64,000 bases of DNA, from assembly GCA_963662905.2 (NCBI GenBank), contig CAXXFD010000003.1, positions 496,001-560,000 of the forward strand, in the 5' to 3' direction. Below are positions 41,219 to 50,156 of the stretch, piece after piece. Each line of letters opens with the position of its first letter. Position 1 is the stretch's first letter. The stretch is from G963662905 sp963662905 (GTDB lineage Bacteria; Bacteroidota; Bacteroidia; Bacteroidales; WRLA01). The position numbers and the translations under genes are program-made. A model generated the notes under the pieces. It did no database searches and was not told where the DNA came from. It saw only the letters and a program-made list of their open reading frames with translations.

Positions 41219-43090
41219 ATGAACATTCCAAAACTCAATATTCCACGTTGGTTTATTTTTGTCATTGACAGCCTTTTGGCGCTGTTCAGCATCAGTTTTG
41301 CCTATATGCTGCGCTTCAACTTCAACATACCTTCTCCGGAAATAAAATACATGCAGCAGGCCATTATTATCATTATGGTTCTCAGGATGTTGAGCTTTCT
41401 TTTGGCGAAGACTTATGCAGGGATCATCCGATATACATCAACCTACGATGCTTTCCGGATTATCATCGTCAATCTGATTACAGCTATACTGCTGGCCATT
41501 GCCAACCCCATCAGCAATCATTATTTTATTGGCAGGCATCTGGTTCCATATTCCATTATCATCATTGATCTGGTTTTGGCCACCATGCTCATGATTTTTC
41601 TGCGGCTTTTGGTAAAGATGACCTATATGGAAATCAAAAGCGTGAGCAAAAAAAAGAAAAATGCAATCATCTACGGTGCCGGCCAGGAAGGCATGCTGGC
41701 CAAAGAAGCTTTAAGCAGGGATGCCGGAGCCTTTTATAATGTGATAGCTTTTGTAGATGCCAACCGCAAAAACAGCGGAAAGAAAATAGAAGGTGTTACG
41801 ATCCACAACATCCGTGAATTAAGCAGGATAATGGAAATCAACGAGATAAGCCTGTTGATCCTTGCCGATTCCAAAATGTCGCGCAGCCGAAAAGAAACCT
41901 TGGTAAACCTCGGGCTGAAGAAAGGCATACAGGTGATGAGCGTCCCTCCGGTAAGCCATTGGGTAGATGGTGTTTTAAGTTTTAGCCAGATACGCAAGGT
42001 TAAAATTGAAGACCTGCTCGGACGGGAAGAAATAAAACTCAATAAAGACGAACTCATCGCCGAGCTGAAGGACAAAAAAGTAATGATTACCGGTGCAGCC
42101 GGAAGCATTGGAAGCGAGCTTGTGCGTCAGTTGATCGGCTTTCAACCTGCAAAGCTCATTTTGATCGATCAGGCAGAAACACCGCTCTTCCACCTCGAAT
42201 TGGAGTGTTTCCGCAGTGACTGGAAAAATTGCAGTCTGCACCTTGCCGATATCACTGATAATGAACGTATGCGCAGGATATTTGAAGAAGAAAAACCTGA
42301 TTATATTTTCCATGCAGCCGCCTATAAACATGTGCCTGTGATGGAAAGCAACCCCATAGAAGCATATAAAACAAATATTTGCGGCACAAGAAACCTGGCT
42401 GACCTGAGCATTGAGTTTGGTGTAGAAAAATTTGTAATGATTTCCACCGATAAAGCGGTGAAGCCCACCAATGTAATGGGCGCCAGCAAAAGGATTGCGG
42501 AGATTTATACACAGGGGCTCGACAATGAAAAAAACACGCGATTTATCACTACACGCTTTGGTAATGTACTGGGCTCCAATGGATCTGTGATTCCACTGTT
42601 CCGAAAGCAAATCGAAGCCGGTGGCCCGATAACGATTACCCATCCGGAGATTACACGTTTTTTTATGACCATTCCCGAAGCCTGTCAATTGGTTTTGCAG
42701 GCCGGAGCCATTGGAAAAGGCGGTGAGATTTTCGTTTTTGATATGGGCGAATCGGTAAAAATAAAAGACCTTGCAAGCAAGATGCTCCAACTGGCCGGCT
42801 TGGAAGAAGGCAAGGACATCAAAATCAAATATACCGGATTGCGCCCGGGCGAAAAATTGTATGAAGAACTGCTCAACGAAAGCGAAAACACCCTGCCCAC
42901 GCATCACGAAAAAATCCTGAAAGCGCAGATAGCAGCCTATCCGGCAGAGCGTTTCCGCAGTGATTTTGAAGCGCTGGACAGCCTTGCCGCAAGTGGGGAT
43001 TTATCCGCTCTGATTGCCAAATTCAAAGAGATGGTGCCCGAATACATCAGCCAGAACAGCCCTTTTGAGCAACTTGACAAAAACAGCTGA
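41219..43090 (+). CDS. Membrane UDP-sugar 4,6-dehydratase, CapD/FlaA1 family
   Basis: A 623-residue protein. Four membrane segments (about residues 8-125) are followed by a CoA-binding-like Rossmann fold (AIIYGAGQEGMLAKEALSRD) and the catalytic SDR domain with VMITGAAGSIGSELVRQL, then HAAAYKHVPVMESNP and MISTDKAVKPTNVMGASKRI. This family (WbpM, PglF, CapD) removes water from UDP-GlcNAc to start synthesis of rare deoxy-amino sugars for surface polysaccharide or glycoproteins. It stands alone apart from arfB, which follows 3 bp later. The promoter places the start at 41219 rather than the TTG at 41201. Confidence 0.92.
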   Translation: MNIPKLNIPRWFIFVIDSLLALFSISFAYMLRFNFNIPSPEIKYMQQAIIIIMVLRMLSFLLAKTYAGIIRYTSTYDAFRIIIVNLITAILLAIANPISNHYFIGRHLVPYSIIIIDLVLATMLMIFLRLLVKMTYMEIKSVSKKKKNAIIYGAGQEGMLAKEALSRDAGAFYNVIAFVDANRKNSGKKIEGVTIHNIRELSRIMEINEISLLILADSKMSRSRKETLVNLGLKKGIQVMSVPPVSHWVDGVLSFSQIRKVKIEDLLGREEIKLNKDELIAELKDKKVMITGAAGSIGSELVRQLIGFQPAKLILIDQAETPLFHLELECFRSDWKNCSLHLADITDNERMRRIFEEEKPDYIFHAAAYKHVPVMESNPIEAYKTNICGTRNLADLSIEFGVEKFVMISTDKAVKPTNVMGASKRIAEIYTQGLDNEKNTRFITTRFGNVLGSNGSVIPLFRKQIEAGGPITITHPEITRFFMTIPEACQLVLQAGAIGKGGEIFVFDMGESVKIKDLASKMLQLAGLEEGKDIKIKYTGLRPGEKLYEELLNESENTLPTHHEKILKAQIAAYPAERFRSDFEALDSLAASGDLSALIAKFKEMVPEYISQNSPFEQLDKNS

Positions 43091-43093
43091 TGC

Positions 43094-43513
43094 ATGCAAG
43101 ATAAAATCAAAAACCGGATTTTTGACAGCGAGCTGCTATTCCGTTTTTCGCGCAGCAGCGGCCCCGGCGGGCAGCATGTAAACAAAACCAGCACACGCGC
43201 TGAGTTGCGCTGGGATGTGCTCCATTCCGAGCTCCTCACCGAAGAAGAGCAAGCGAAAATCATGGAAAAACTGGCTTCCTGGATGAACAAAGAAGGCGAA
43301 CTGCTGATCAGTGCACAGGAAAGCCGCAGCCAGGCAGAAAACAAAGAAACAGCCCGCGAAAAATTTTATGCGCTGCTTGAGGACTGTTTCAAGCCTGTTA
43401 AAAAGCGATTCAAGTCCAGGCCCACAGCTGCCAGCCAAACCAAAAGGCTGGATGAAAAGAAAAAGCTGAGCCAAAGGAAAAGCGAACGTAAGAAACCGGA
43501 TTTGGGAGAATAA
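43094..43513 (+). CDS. arfB: Peptidyl-tRNA hydrolase ArfB
   Basis: A 139-residue ribosome-rescue factor. GPGGQHVNKTSTR holds the catalytic GGQ (residues 25-27) shared with release factors; the C-terminal tail is rich in Lys and Arg (SQTKRLDEKKKLSQRKSER) and inserts in the empty mRNA channel of stalled ribosomes. The length matches ArfB/YaeJ. It begins 3 bp after the CapD-like gene and is probably co-transcribed. A strong hairpin follows. Confidence 0.93.
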   Translation: MQDKIKNRIFDSELLFRFSRSSGPGGQHVNKTSTRAELRWDVLHSELLTEEEQAKIMEKLASWMNKEGELLISAQESRSQAENKETAREKFYALLEDCFKPVKKRFKSRPTAASQTKRLDEKKKLSQRKSERKKPDLGE

Positions 43514-43515
43514 AA

Positions 43516-43547
43516 AAACCGCCGGCATTCATGCATGCCGGCGGTTT
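43516..43547. terminator. Bidirectional terminator between arfB and the 67-residue gene
   Basis: AAACCGCCGGCAT pairs perfectly with ATGCCGGCGGTTT around a 6-base loop, with T-rich tracts in both directions. Confidence 0.85.
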
Positions 43548-43565
43548 GTTACCTCTCTCTTTTTC

Positions 43566-43769
43566 TTAGTTCAAAACATTATTGAACACCTGGCGGCTCT
43601 CGCTTTGTTTAAACTCCGCAGCCCTGGAATAATTCAGGATGTTGCGGATACTGGCTTCACCGGGTTCAATTTTTTCGGTTTGTTCCGGATGTTGGCCGGA
43701 AAAGAAATTCCAAACCTCATCGAACAAATAAAAGAAATCGGTTTTCGTTTGCGTAGTCGTTTTCTTCAT
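43566..43769 (-). CDS. 67-residue conserved-looking protein, unknown
   Basis: A small hydrophilic protein, MKKTTTQTKTDFFYLFDEVW..., ending SRQVFNNVLN. No domain or membrane segment recognised. It lies about 100 bp downstream of the ECF sigma factor gene on the same strand and ends at a shared terminator, so it is probably in the same transcript. It could be an accessory to the sigma factor, but it is too short for a classical anti-sigma protein; that link is inference. Confidence 0.6.
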   Translation of the reverse strand: MKKTTTQTKTDFFYLFDEVWNFFSGQHPEQTEKIEPGEASIRNILNYSRAAEFKQSESRQVFNNVLN

Positions 43770-43873
43770 AGGCGGGCAATGAATTTAACAATGGGTTACC
43801 CAAGTCAAACGCCCTCCACAAAAAAATATTTTGCAAGCTTCAATTATTTTTCTTAAAATCCGACCTTTAGCAA

Positions 43874-44458
43874 TTAAGCAGTAAGAATCAAATTTTTATC
43901 CTCGATCAGTTTCCTGAGGTTAATCAGCGCATAACGCATCCGTCCCAATGCAGTATTGATGCTCACATCGGTTTGTTCGGCTATATCTTTGAAGCTCATT
44001 TCCGAATAATGGCGCATCTTTAGAACCTCTTTTTGTTCTTCAGGCAGATATTCTATCAGCTTGCGCACATCACTGTGTATCTGATCGAGCACCATTTGCT
44101 CCTCTACGGAAGGATCGGTATAGCTGATGGTATCGAAAATATCGAAATCGTCCCCCGTATCAACGGCAGGCATCCTTTTTGACTTTCGGAAAAAGTCGAT
44201 GATCAGGTTGTGCGCTATACGCATCACCCACTGAATAAACTTGCCCTCTTCCTTATAGGAACCTGAGCGGATTGTATTTATGGCTTTGATAAAAGTATCC
44301 TGAAAGATGTCATCAGCCTCTTCCTTATCCTTCACAACCATGAGGATATAGGCATAGACTTTATTTTTGTGACGGTGGATGAGGACTTCAAGGCTATTCT
44401 CATCGCCAGCAATGTATTTACTAATCAGTTCACGATCGCTGAATTCAACAGATTTCAT
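43874..44458 (-). CDS. ECF-type RNA polymerase sigma factor
   Basis: A 194-residue sigma-70 family protein with region 2 (VYAYILMVVKDKEEADDIFQ, then DTFIKAI, and FIQWVMRIAHNLIIDFFRK) and region 4 (YLPEEQKEVLKMRHYSEMSF then KDIAEQTDVSINTALGRMRY). No anti-sigma gene with a membrane segment is beside it. Its start has an unusually good Shine-Dalgarno for Bacteroidota: AAGGAGG at 44464-44470, 5 bases before the ATG. Target genes unknown. Confidence 0.92.
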   Translation of the reverse strand: MKSVEFSDRELISKYIAGDENSLEVLIHRHKNKVYAYILMVVKDKEEADDIFQDTFIKAINTIRSGSYKEEGKFIQWVMRIAHNLIIDFFRKSKRMPAVDTGDDFDIFDTISYTDPSVEEQMVLDQIHSDVRKLIEYLPEEQKEVLKMRHYSEMSFKDIAEQTDVSINTALGRMRYALINLRKLIEDKNLILTA

Positions 44459-44463
44459 AATCG

Positions 44464-44470
44464 CCTCCTT
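44464..44470 (-). promoter_or_regulatory. Strong Shine-Dalgarno of the sigma factor gene
   Basis: AAGGAGG, 5 bases before the ATG. Bacteroidota genes seldom use such a site, so this suggests high translation or different control. Confidence 0.6.
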
Positions 44471-44794
44471 CTTTAAATTGTTAAACTTATGAACTTATAG
44501 TAAATCTGCTTCGATAAGAGTCCTCCAGGGTTTAATGATACATTAAATTAATTTCGTTCAGCGTTTTAAACGCTAAGACCATGCAAACATACAATAAACT
44601 GAGCAATTATGCAAAAATATTAGCAGGTCTTAGCAAGAAAACACCAATGATCGCGTTTAGTTGCCTGATTATTCTTTTAATAAAAATCCAAACCTTCACA
44701 GATTCAAAGCCGGATGAGTATTTTCTTGCAATCAAAACCTGCACTTTTGTGTGAAATTTTCTTTTGAACAGGGGCTTTTCTGATGGAAACTGAG

Positions 44795-44802
44795 TAATTT
44801 TG
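44795..44802 (+). promoter_or_regulatory. Bacteroidota -7 element for uvrA
   Basis: TAATTTTG, 25 bp before the ATG at 44828. The 300 bp upstream of it contain two small palindromes (44531-44547 and 44560-44574) and no gene. Confidence 0.5.
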
Positions 44803-44827
44803 GCAGCCCTGAACAATTATTGAACCC

Positions 44828-47632
44828 ATGAACGACGAATCATTCCGGCAACTGGATCCACAAAAATATATCCTGATCAAGGGAGCGCACCTCCACAACC
44901 TTAAAAATATTGATGTTGCTATAAGGCGCAACAGCCTCACGGTCATCACCGGGCTCTCGGGATCAGGGAAATCAACACTGGCATTTGACACTCTTTATGC
45001 TGAAGGCCAGCGGCGCTATGTCGAAAGCTTAAGCTCCTACGCACGCCAGTTTCTTGGAAAACTCAACAAGCCCGAGGTAGAATACATTAGGGGAATCAGC
45101 CCGGCCGTGGCCATTGAGCAAAAAGTCAATACGCGCAACCCACGTTCAACGGTTGGAACTTCTACAGAAGTTTATGAGTACATCAAACTGCTGTTTGCCC
45201 GCATTGGCAAAACCTATTCGCCGGTTTCAGGGGAAGAAGTAAAGCGCGACCGCGTGAGCGATATCGTCGATTTCATCGAAGCCTTAGCCCTGAAAACCCG
45301 TTTACAGCTATTTGCGCCGCTCAAGATCGATAATGGCCGCAGCATTTCCGAACAAAGCAAAATCCTTTTGCAGCAAGGCTATACCCGCCTGCGGGCCGAC
45401 GGAAAAAACATCCGTCTTGATCAGGATGAAGTGCCTGAAAAAGCCAAAGACATTGAAGTGCTCATCGACCGGCTGGTGGTAAGCGAAGAAGAACAAAGCG
45501 GACGGATTGCCGATTCCGTTTCCATTGCCCTGCACGAAGGCAAAGGCTATTGTTTTGTGGAATATGAGCAGGAAGGCAGATGGATCAAAAAAGAATTCTC
45601 CGACCGTTTTGAGCTCGACGGCATAAGTTTTGAAGAGCCATCGCCCAATCTATTCACTTTCAACAACCCATATGGCGCATGCAAAAGCTGTGAAGGTTTC
45701 GGAACCGTAATTGGTATTGATCCCGACCTGGTTATCCCCGATAAGGGCTTATCGCTTTATGAAGATGCCGTTGCCTGCTGGAAAGGCGAAAAAATGAGCG
45801 AATGGAAAAACGCTTTCATAAAGCAAGCTTCCAGCTATGATTTCCCCATCCACAGGCCGTATCACGATCTGAGCGAAAAGCAAAAACAATTGCTTTGGGA
45901 AGGAAAAGGCCGCATGGAAGGCATTAATGCTTTCTTTAAAATGCTGGAAGAAAACACCTATAAAATACAATACCGCGTGATGCTGTCGCGCTACCGTGGC
46001 AAAACCATGTGTCCGGAATGCAATGGCAGCCGTTTGCGCAAGGATGCGTCCTATGTAAAAGTTGCAGGCAAATCCATTACTGAACTGGTGATGATGTCGA
46101 TCTCGGAACTGTCTCAGTTTTTTAATGATATAAAACTGAACGAACATGATTTTAATGTCGCCAAACGCCTGCTTATTGAGATACAGAACCGCCTCAATTT
46201 CCTGATGGATGTGGGGTTGAGCTATCTGACGCTCAACCGTTTGTCGAATTCCCTTTCCGGCGGCGAATCGCAGCGCATCAATCTGGCCACATCACTGGGC
46301 AGCAGTTTGGTAGGCAGCATGTACATACTCGACGAGCCCAGCATTGGGCTGCATTCGCGCGATACATCACGTTTGATACGCGTTTTAAAGCGCCTTCGCG
46401 ATGCCGGAAACACGGTGATCGTGGTAGAACACGACGAAGAAATTATCCGCGCAGCAGATTATATTATCGACATCGGGCCTTTGGCCGGACGAAATGGCGG
46501 CGAACTGATTTTTAACGGAACCCTGGAAGAGCTGGAGCAGAGCGAGAAAAGCCTTACGGCAGATTATCTGCAAGGGCGGAAAAAAATCATTGTTCCAAAA
46601 AGCCGGCGCAAATGGAATGAGTACATCTTAGTAAAAGGCGCAGCGGAAAACAACCTGAAACGGCTCGATGTAAAACTTCCTTTAAACACACTATGCGCGG
46701 TTTGCGGTGTTTCCGGATCGGGAAAAAGCACTTTGGTAAGCAAGATCCTCTACCCTGCCCTGCGCAAAAGACTGGGCGCATATGGCGAAAAAACCGGAGC
46801 GCACAGCAAGCTGGAAGGCAGCCTCAGCCGTGTGGAAGCCATTGAGTATGTGGATCAAAACCCGATTGGCCGATCATCGCGCTCCAATCCGGCCACCTAT
46901 GTAGGAGCTTACGACGATATCCGCACACTTTATTCCCAGCAGCCATTGGCCAAAACGCGCGGATACAAACCCGGATTTTTCAGTTTTAACGTACCCGGAG
47001 GCCGTTGCGACGAATGCGAAGGCGAAGGGGTAATCAAAATTGAAATGCAGTTTATGGCCGATGTGCTCCTGCCCTGTGAAAGCTGTGGCGGCACTCGTTT
47101 TAAAAATGAAACCCTGGAAATAAAATACCGCGATAAAAATGTTTCCGAAATCCTTCAGATGACCATTTTGGAAGCCCTGGAGTTTTTCGGGGAAGGAAAA
47201 AGCGCCGCAGAAAAACGTATCGCCGCTAAACTCGAACCATTGGTAGATGTTGGCCTGGGCTACTTGCAAATGGGGCAGCCATCGAGCACTTTATCGGGTG
47301 GTGAAGCACAGCGTATAAAGCTGGCCTCTTTCCTGATCCAGGGATCATCGGCGGCCAAAACACTTTTTATTTTTGATGAACCTACTACCGGCTTGCATTT
47401 CCATGATATCTCGAAGCTGCTCGACAGTTTCAATGCTTTGATCGAAAAAGGGCACAGTATTATTGTAATTGAGCATAATGCAGAAATTATCAAATCTGCC
47501 GACTGGCTGGTTGAGCTGGGACCGGAAGGAGGAAAAAACGGAGGCCACCTGGTATTTGAAGGCAGGCCCGAAGAACTGTTAAATTGCAAGGAATCCCCAA
47601 CAGCTGTTTTGTTGGAAGGAAAACTAAAGTAA
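44828..47632 (+). CDS. uvrA: Excinuclease ABC subunit A
   Basis: A 934-residue DNA damage sensor of nucleotide excision repair. Two ABC ATPase halves: Walker A GLSGSGKSTLAF and GVSGSGKSTLVS; signatures LSGGESQRINLA and LSGGEAQRIKLA; Walker B YILDEPSIGLH and FIFDEPTTGLH. Zinc-binding Cys pairs (CKSCEGFG, CPECNGSR, CDECEGEG, CESCGGTR) are present. It acts as a dimer with UvrB and UvrC, which are not in this window. Full length for a class I UvrA. Single-gene transcript by its own promoter. Confidence 0.96.
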   Translation: MNDESFRQLDPQKYILIKGAHLHNLKNIDVAIRRNSLTVITGLSGSGKSTLAFDTLYAEGQRRYVESLSSYARQFLGKLNKPEVEYIRGISPAVAIEQKVNTRNPRSTVGTSTEVYEYIKLLFARIGKTYSPVSGEEVKRDRVSDIVDFIEALALKTRLQLFAPLKIDNGRSISEQSKILLQQGYTRLRADGKNIRLDQDEVPEKAKDIEVLIDRLVVSEEEQSGRIADSVSIALHEGKGYCFVEYEQEGRWIKKEFSDRFELDGISFEEPSPNLFTFNNPYGACKSCEGFGTVIGIDPDLVIPDKGLSLYEDAVACWKGEKMSEWKNAFIKQASSYDFPIHRPYHDLSEKQKQLLWEGKGRMEGINAFFKMLEENTYKIQYRVMLSRYRGKTMCPECNGSRLRKDASYVKVAGKSITELVMMSISELSQFFNDIKLNEHDFNVAKRLLIEIQNRLNFLMDVGLSYLTLNRLSNSLSGGESQRINLATSLGSSLVGSMYILDEPSIGLHSRDTSRLIRVLKRLRDAGNTVIVVEHDEEIIRAADYIIDIGPLAGRNGGELIFNGTLEELEQSEKSLTADYLQGRKKIIVPKSRRKWNEYILVKGAAENNLKRLDVKLPLNTLCAVCGVSGSGKSTLVSKILYPALRKRLGAYGEKTGAHSKLEGSLSRVEAIEYVDQNPIGRSSRSNPATYVGAYDDIRTLYSQQPLAKTRGYKPGFFSFNVPGGRCDECEGEGVIKIEMQFMADVLLPCESCGGTRFKNETLEIKYRDKNVSEILQMTILEALEFFGEGKSAAEKRIAAKLEPLVDVGLGYLQMGQPSSTLSGGEAQRIKLASFLIQGSSAAKTLFIFDEPTTGLHFHDISKLLDSFNALIEKGHSIIVIEHNAEIIKSADWLVELGPEGGKNGGHLVFEGRPEELLNCKESPTAVLLEGKLK

Positions 47633-47674
47633 GATCAAAAAAGCAAAGGGTAATACTCAAAAATCAGGCAGCCA

Positions 47675-48256
47675 TCACTCACGGATTACTTCAAATTCGC
47701 CATCATTTAAAATACGGATAATAGTGCTGGGCTTGATATCATAGATAATATCCTGATCTAATTTAACAATATAATCAACCGAATCTTTGATATAATTGCT
47801 GATCTGCCTGTAAAATACGGGAGTGGGTTCTCCGGCAATATTTGGTGAAGTACTGATTAATGGTTTATCAATCTTTTGGATCAGTTTTTTACAAAATTCA
47901 TTTTTCACAATGCGAATGGCAACACTTTGGTCGTTAGCCATTACATTTTTCGGAAGATTAACAGCACCGGGATAAATAACCGTGAGCGGTTTACGGATAC
48001 GTTCGAGCAGATCAAAAATAATAGGCGGTACTTCTTTAAGATAATTCCTGAGGCGTTCTGCATCATCCAGCAGGATAATCATAGCCTTGGATTCGCTTCT
48101 CTTTTTAATCTTATAAACCCGATCGACAGCTCTAGGCTGGGTTGCATCGCAGCCAATGCCCCAAATAGTATCTGTAGGATAAAGGATTACCCCTGATTTG
48201 CGCATTACTTCCGCGCATTTGTCCACTTCATGTTTTATGATCTCTTCTTTGTCCAT
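47675..48256 (-). CDS. tsaC: L-threonylcarbamoyladenylate synthase
   Basis: A 193-residue protein of the Sua5/YciO/YrdC family. GVILYPTDTIWGIGCDATQP and the KxR-type KKRSESKAMIILLDD bind ATP, threonine and bicarbonate; STSPNIAGEPTP is the usual SxN motif. It makes threonylcarbamoyl-AMP for the t6A37 modification of ANN-decoding tRNAs. The short form without the Sua5 C-terminal domain. Its start overlaps the 3' end of the GT9 gene by 22 bp, so the dapD - GT9 - tsaC run is probably one operon. Confidence 0.92.
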   Translation of the reverse strand: MDKEEIIKHEVDKCAEVMRKSGVILYPTDTIWGIGCDATQPRAVDRVYKIKKRSESKAMIILLDDAERLRNYLKEVPPIIFDLLERIRKPLTVIYPGAVNLPKNVMANDQSVAIRIVKNEFCKKLIQKIDKPLISTSPNIAGEPTPVFYRQISNYIKDSVDYIVKLDQDIIYDIKPSTIIRILNDGEFEVIRE

Positions 48257-49254
48257 TTGTCAATACTCCGCAAAATTTGATCGCTTTCAATACTTTCTCC
48301 ACATTTAAAATGTCCTTGCGGACACTTGTCAAATCCATGCAGTCCGCAGGGCCTGCAGTTGAGCTTTTCCCTTGTTTCTACAATACTGCTCTGCTTTGAC
48401 AAAGGACCAAAGCCAAATTGCGGCACTGTAGAACAGAAAATTGCCGTAACCGGCGCATCGACAGAGGATGCAAGGTGCATTGGCGCTGAATCATTTACAA
48501 TATTCATCTGCGCATCACGCATTAAAGCTGCGCTCTCGAGCAAATTGATTTGCCCTGCAAAATTGATGCAATTGTTACGACCGGATTCTTTAATAATTGT
48601 TTCGCACTTGTCTTTATCAGCACCAGAGCCAAGAGTATAGACATTCCAATCTGCCGGAAGTTGCCTGAGCAAATCCACCCATTTATGCAATGGATATTCC
48701 TTTGTAAACCAAAGCGAGGAAGGCGCAATGCAAATATAAGCCTGCATTTTATAGGGCGACATACGGGCTTCATGTTGTGGCAAAGGATACAGGCGTGGTC
48801 TTTTACAGACTTTTAAGTCGCCCAGCAGGTGCCGCACCAATGACAGGTTTCGTTCGGTTTCATGCAGGGTGCCATCCGTGTTGATTTGATGTTTCAGACG
48901 CTTCCCAAACAGCATGGAAAAAGGATTTTTACGGAAACCCACGGTTTTTTTAGCCCTGCTGAATGCCGTGATCAATCCTGATGAAGCAAACCTCTGAAAA
49001 TTAACCACTACATCATAACGCTCTTCCTGTATCAGGCCAAGGATATGCCAGAGATTCCGGTATTTATTTTTGGATTTATCCCAAATGATGATTTTTCGTA
49101 GGAAAGGATGTTTTTGAAACAGGCTTTCGTTTCCTTTTTTGATCAAGATGTCGATATGCGCTTCAGGAAATTTCTGTTGCAAGGCTTCCATCACTGGAGT
49201 GATTAAAATAACATCACCAATAGAAGCAGTTTGTATGAGCAGGATTTTTTTCAC
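48235..49254 (-). CDS. Glycosyltransferase family 9 (heptosyltransferase-like)
   Basis: A 339-residue cytoplasmic GT-B enzyme. The N-terminus KKILLIQTASIGDVILITPV and the C-terminal donor site NIVNDSAPMHLASSVDAPVT, then PQFGFGP, are typical of GT9 enzymes that add heptose or a similar sugar to lipid A core. I chose the GTG at 49252-49254, which gives the family N-terminus 10 bp after dapD; ATG codons at 49297-49299 would overlap dapD by 35 bp and add 15 atypical residues. No other core-sugar gene is adjacent. Confidence 0.82.
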   Translation of the reverse strand: MKKILLIQTASIGDVILITPVMEALQQKFPEAHIDILIKKGNESLFQKHPFLRKIIIWDKSKNKYRNLWHILGLIQEERYDVVVNFQRFASSGLITAFSRAKKTVGFRKNPFSMLFGKRLKHQINTDGTLHETERNLSLVRHLLGDLKVCKRPRLYPLPQHEARMSPYKMQAYICIAPSSLWFTKEYPLHKWVDLLRQLPADWNVYTLGSGADKDKCETIIKESGRNNCINFAGQINLLESAALMRDAQMNIVNDSAPMHLASSVDAPVTAIFCSTVPQFGFGPLSKQSSIVETREKLNCRPCGLHGFDKCPQGHFKCGESIESDQILRSIDKWTKKRS

Positions 49255-49264
49255 AATGGGTTGT

Positions 49265-50086
49265 TTAAACAGCAATTTGATAATGCCGCAGGGCATCATT
49301 GAGCGATGTTTTGCGGTCGGTGGATTCTTTTCTTCTTCCGATGATCAATGCACAGGGCACCTGGTATTCGCCGGCAGCAAATTTTTTGGTTGTTGTTCCG
49401 GGGATCACCACAGCACGTTCCGGGATTTCGCCTTTATATTCCACAGGAGCATCACCGCTCACATCAATAATCCGTGTAGATGCCGTAAGCACAACGTTGG
49501 CGCCCAGCACTGCCTCTTTGCGCACATGCACACCTTCCACAACGATGCATCGTGAACCGATAAAACAGCCATCTTCAATAATGACAGGTGCAGCCTGAAC
49601 CGGCTCCAGAACCCCTCCGATTCCAACGCCGCCACTCAAATGGACACCTGAACCGATCTGCGCGCAGCTTCCCACTGTGGCCCAGGTATCGACCATGGTA
49701 TTGCTGCCAACCCAGGCACCAATATTCACATAAGAAGGCATCATCACAACGCCCGGCGATAAAAAAGCCCCGTAGCGTGCCACAGCATGCGGAACAACCC
49801 GCACATCCTGGCTTTTATAATCTTTTTTCAAAGGAATTTTGTCGTGAAACTCAAAAATACCCGTTTCGCTCACTTCCATTTTGCGTATGGGGAAATAAAG
49901 GATTACGGCTTTTTTTACCCATTCGTTCACCTGCCACCGGCCATTAATTTCTTCGGCAACCCGTAAACTACCTTTGTCCAGCAGTTCAATCACTTCATTG
50001 ATAACCTTCTGCACTGATTCCTCAGCCAACATTGCCCGGTTTTGCCAGGCATCCTCTATTATTTTCCTTAAATCTTTCATTTCCAA
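49265..50086 (-). CDS. dapD: 2,3,4,5-tetrahydropyridine-2,6-dicarboxylate N-succinyltransferase
   Basis: A 273-residue left-handed beta-helix acyltransferase of the lysine/diaminopimelate pathway. It uses succinyl-CoA to acylate tetrahydrodipicolinate. Hexapeptide repeats run through SPGVVMMPSYVNIGAWVGSN and GVGIGGVLEPVQAAPVIIED; the N-terminal helical domain ends before DKIPLKKDYKSQDVRVVP. Full length. It is first in a likely operon with the GT9 and tsaC genes. Confidence 0.95.
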   Translation of the reverse strand: MEMKDLRKIIEDAWQNRAMLAEESVQKVINEVIELLDKGSLRVAEEINGRWQVNEWVKKAVILYFPIRKMEVSETGIFEFHDKIPLKKDYKSQDVRVVPHAVARYGAFLSPGVVMMPSYVNIGAWVGSNTMVDTWATVGSCAQIGSGVHLSGGVGIGGVLEPVQAAPVIIEDGCFIGSRCIVVEGVHVRKEAVLGANVVLTASTRIIDVSGDAPVEYKGEIPERAVVIPGTTTKKFAAGEYQVPCALIIGRRKESTDRKTSLNDALRHYQIAV

Positions 50087-50100
50087 TTGATATGCACATT

Positions 50101-50135
50101 AAAAAAGAGATATTCAAAGCTGAATACCTCTTTTT
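50101..50135 (-). terminator. Terminator after the TPR-SPOR gene
   Basis: AAAAAGAG-ATATTCA pairs with TGAATA-CTCTTTTT around AAGC, one mismatch. On the minus strand it ends in a T-run just before dapD. Confidence 0.7.
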
Positions 50136-50156
50136 GTTTTAAAAAAATTTTATTCC

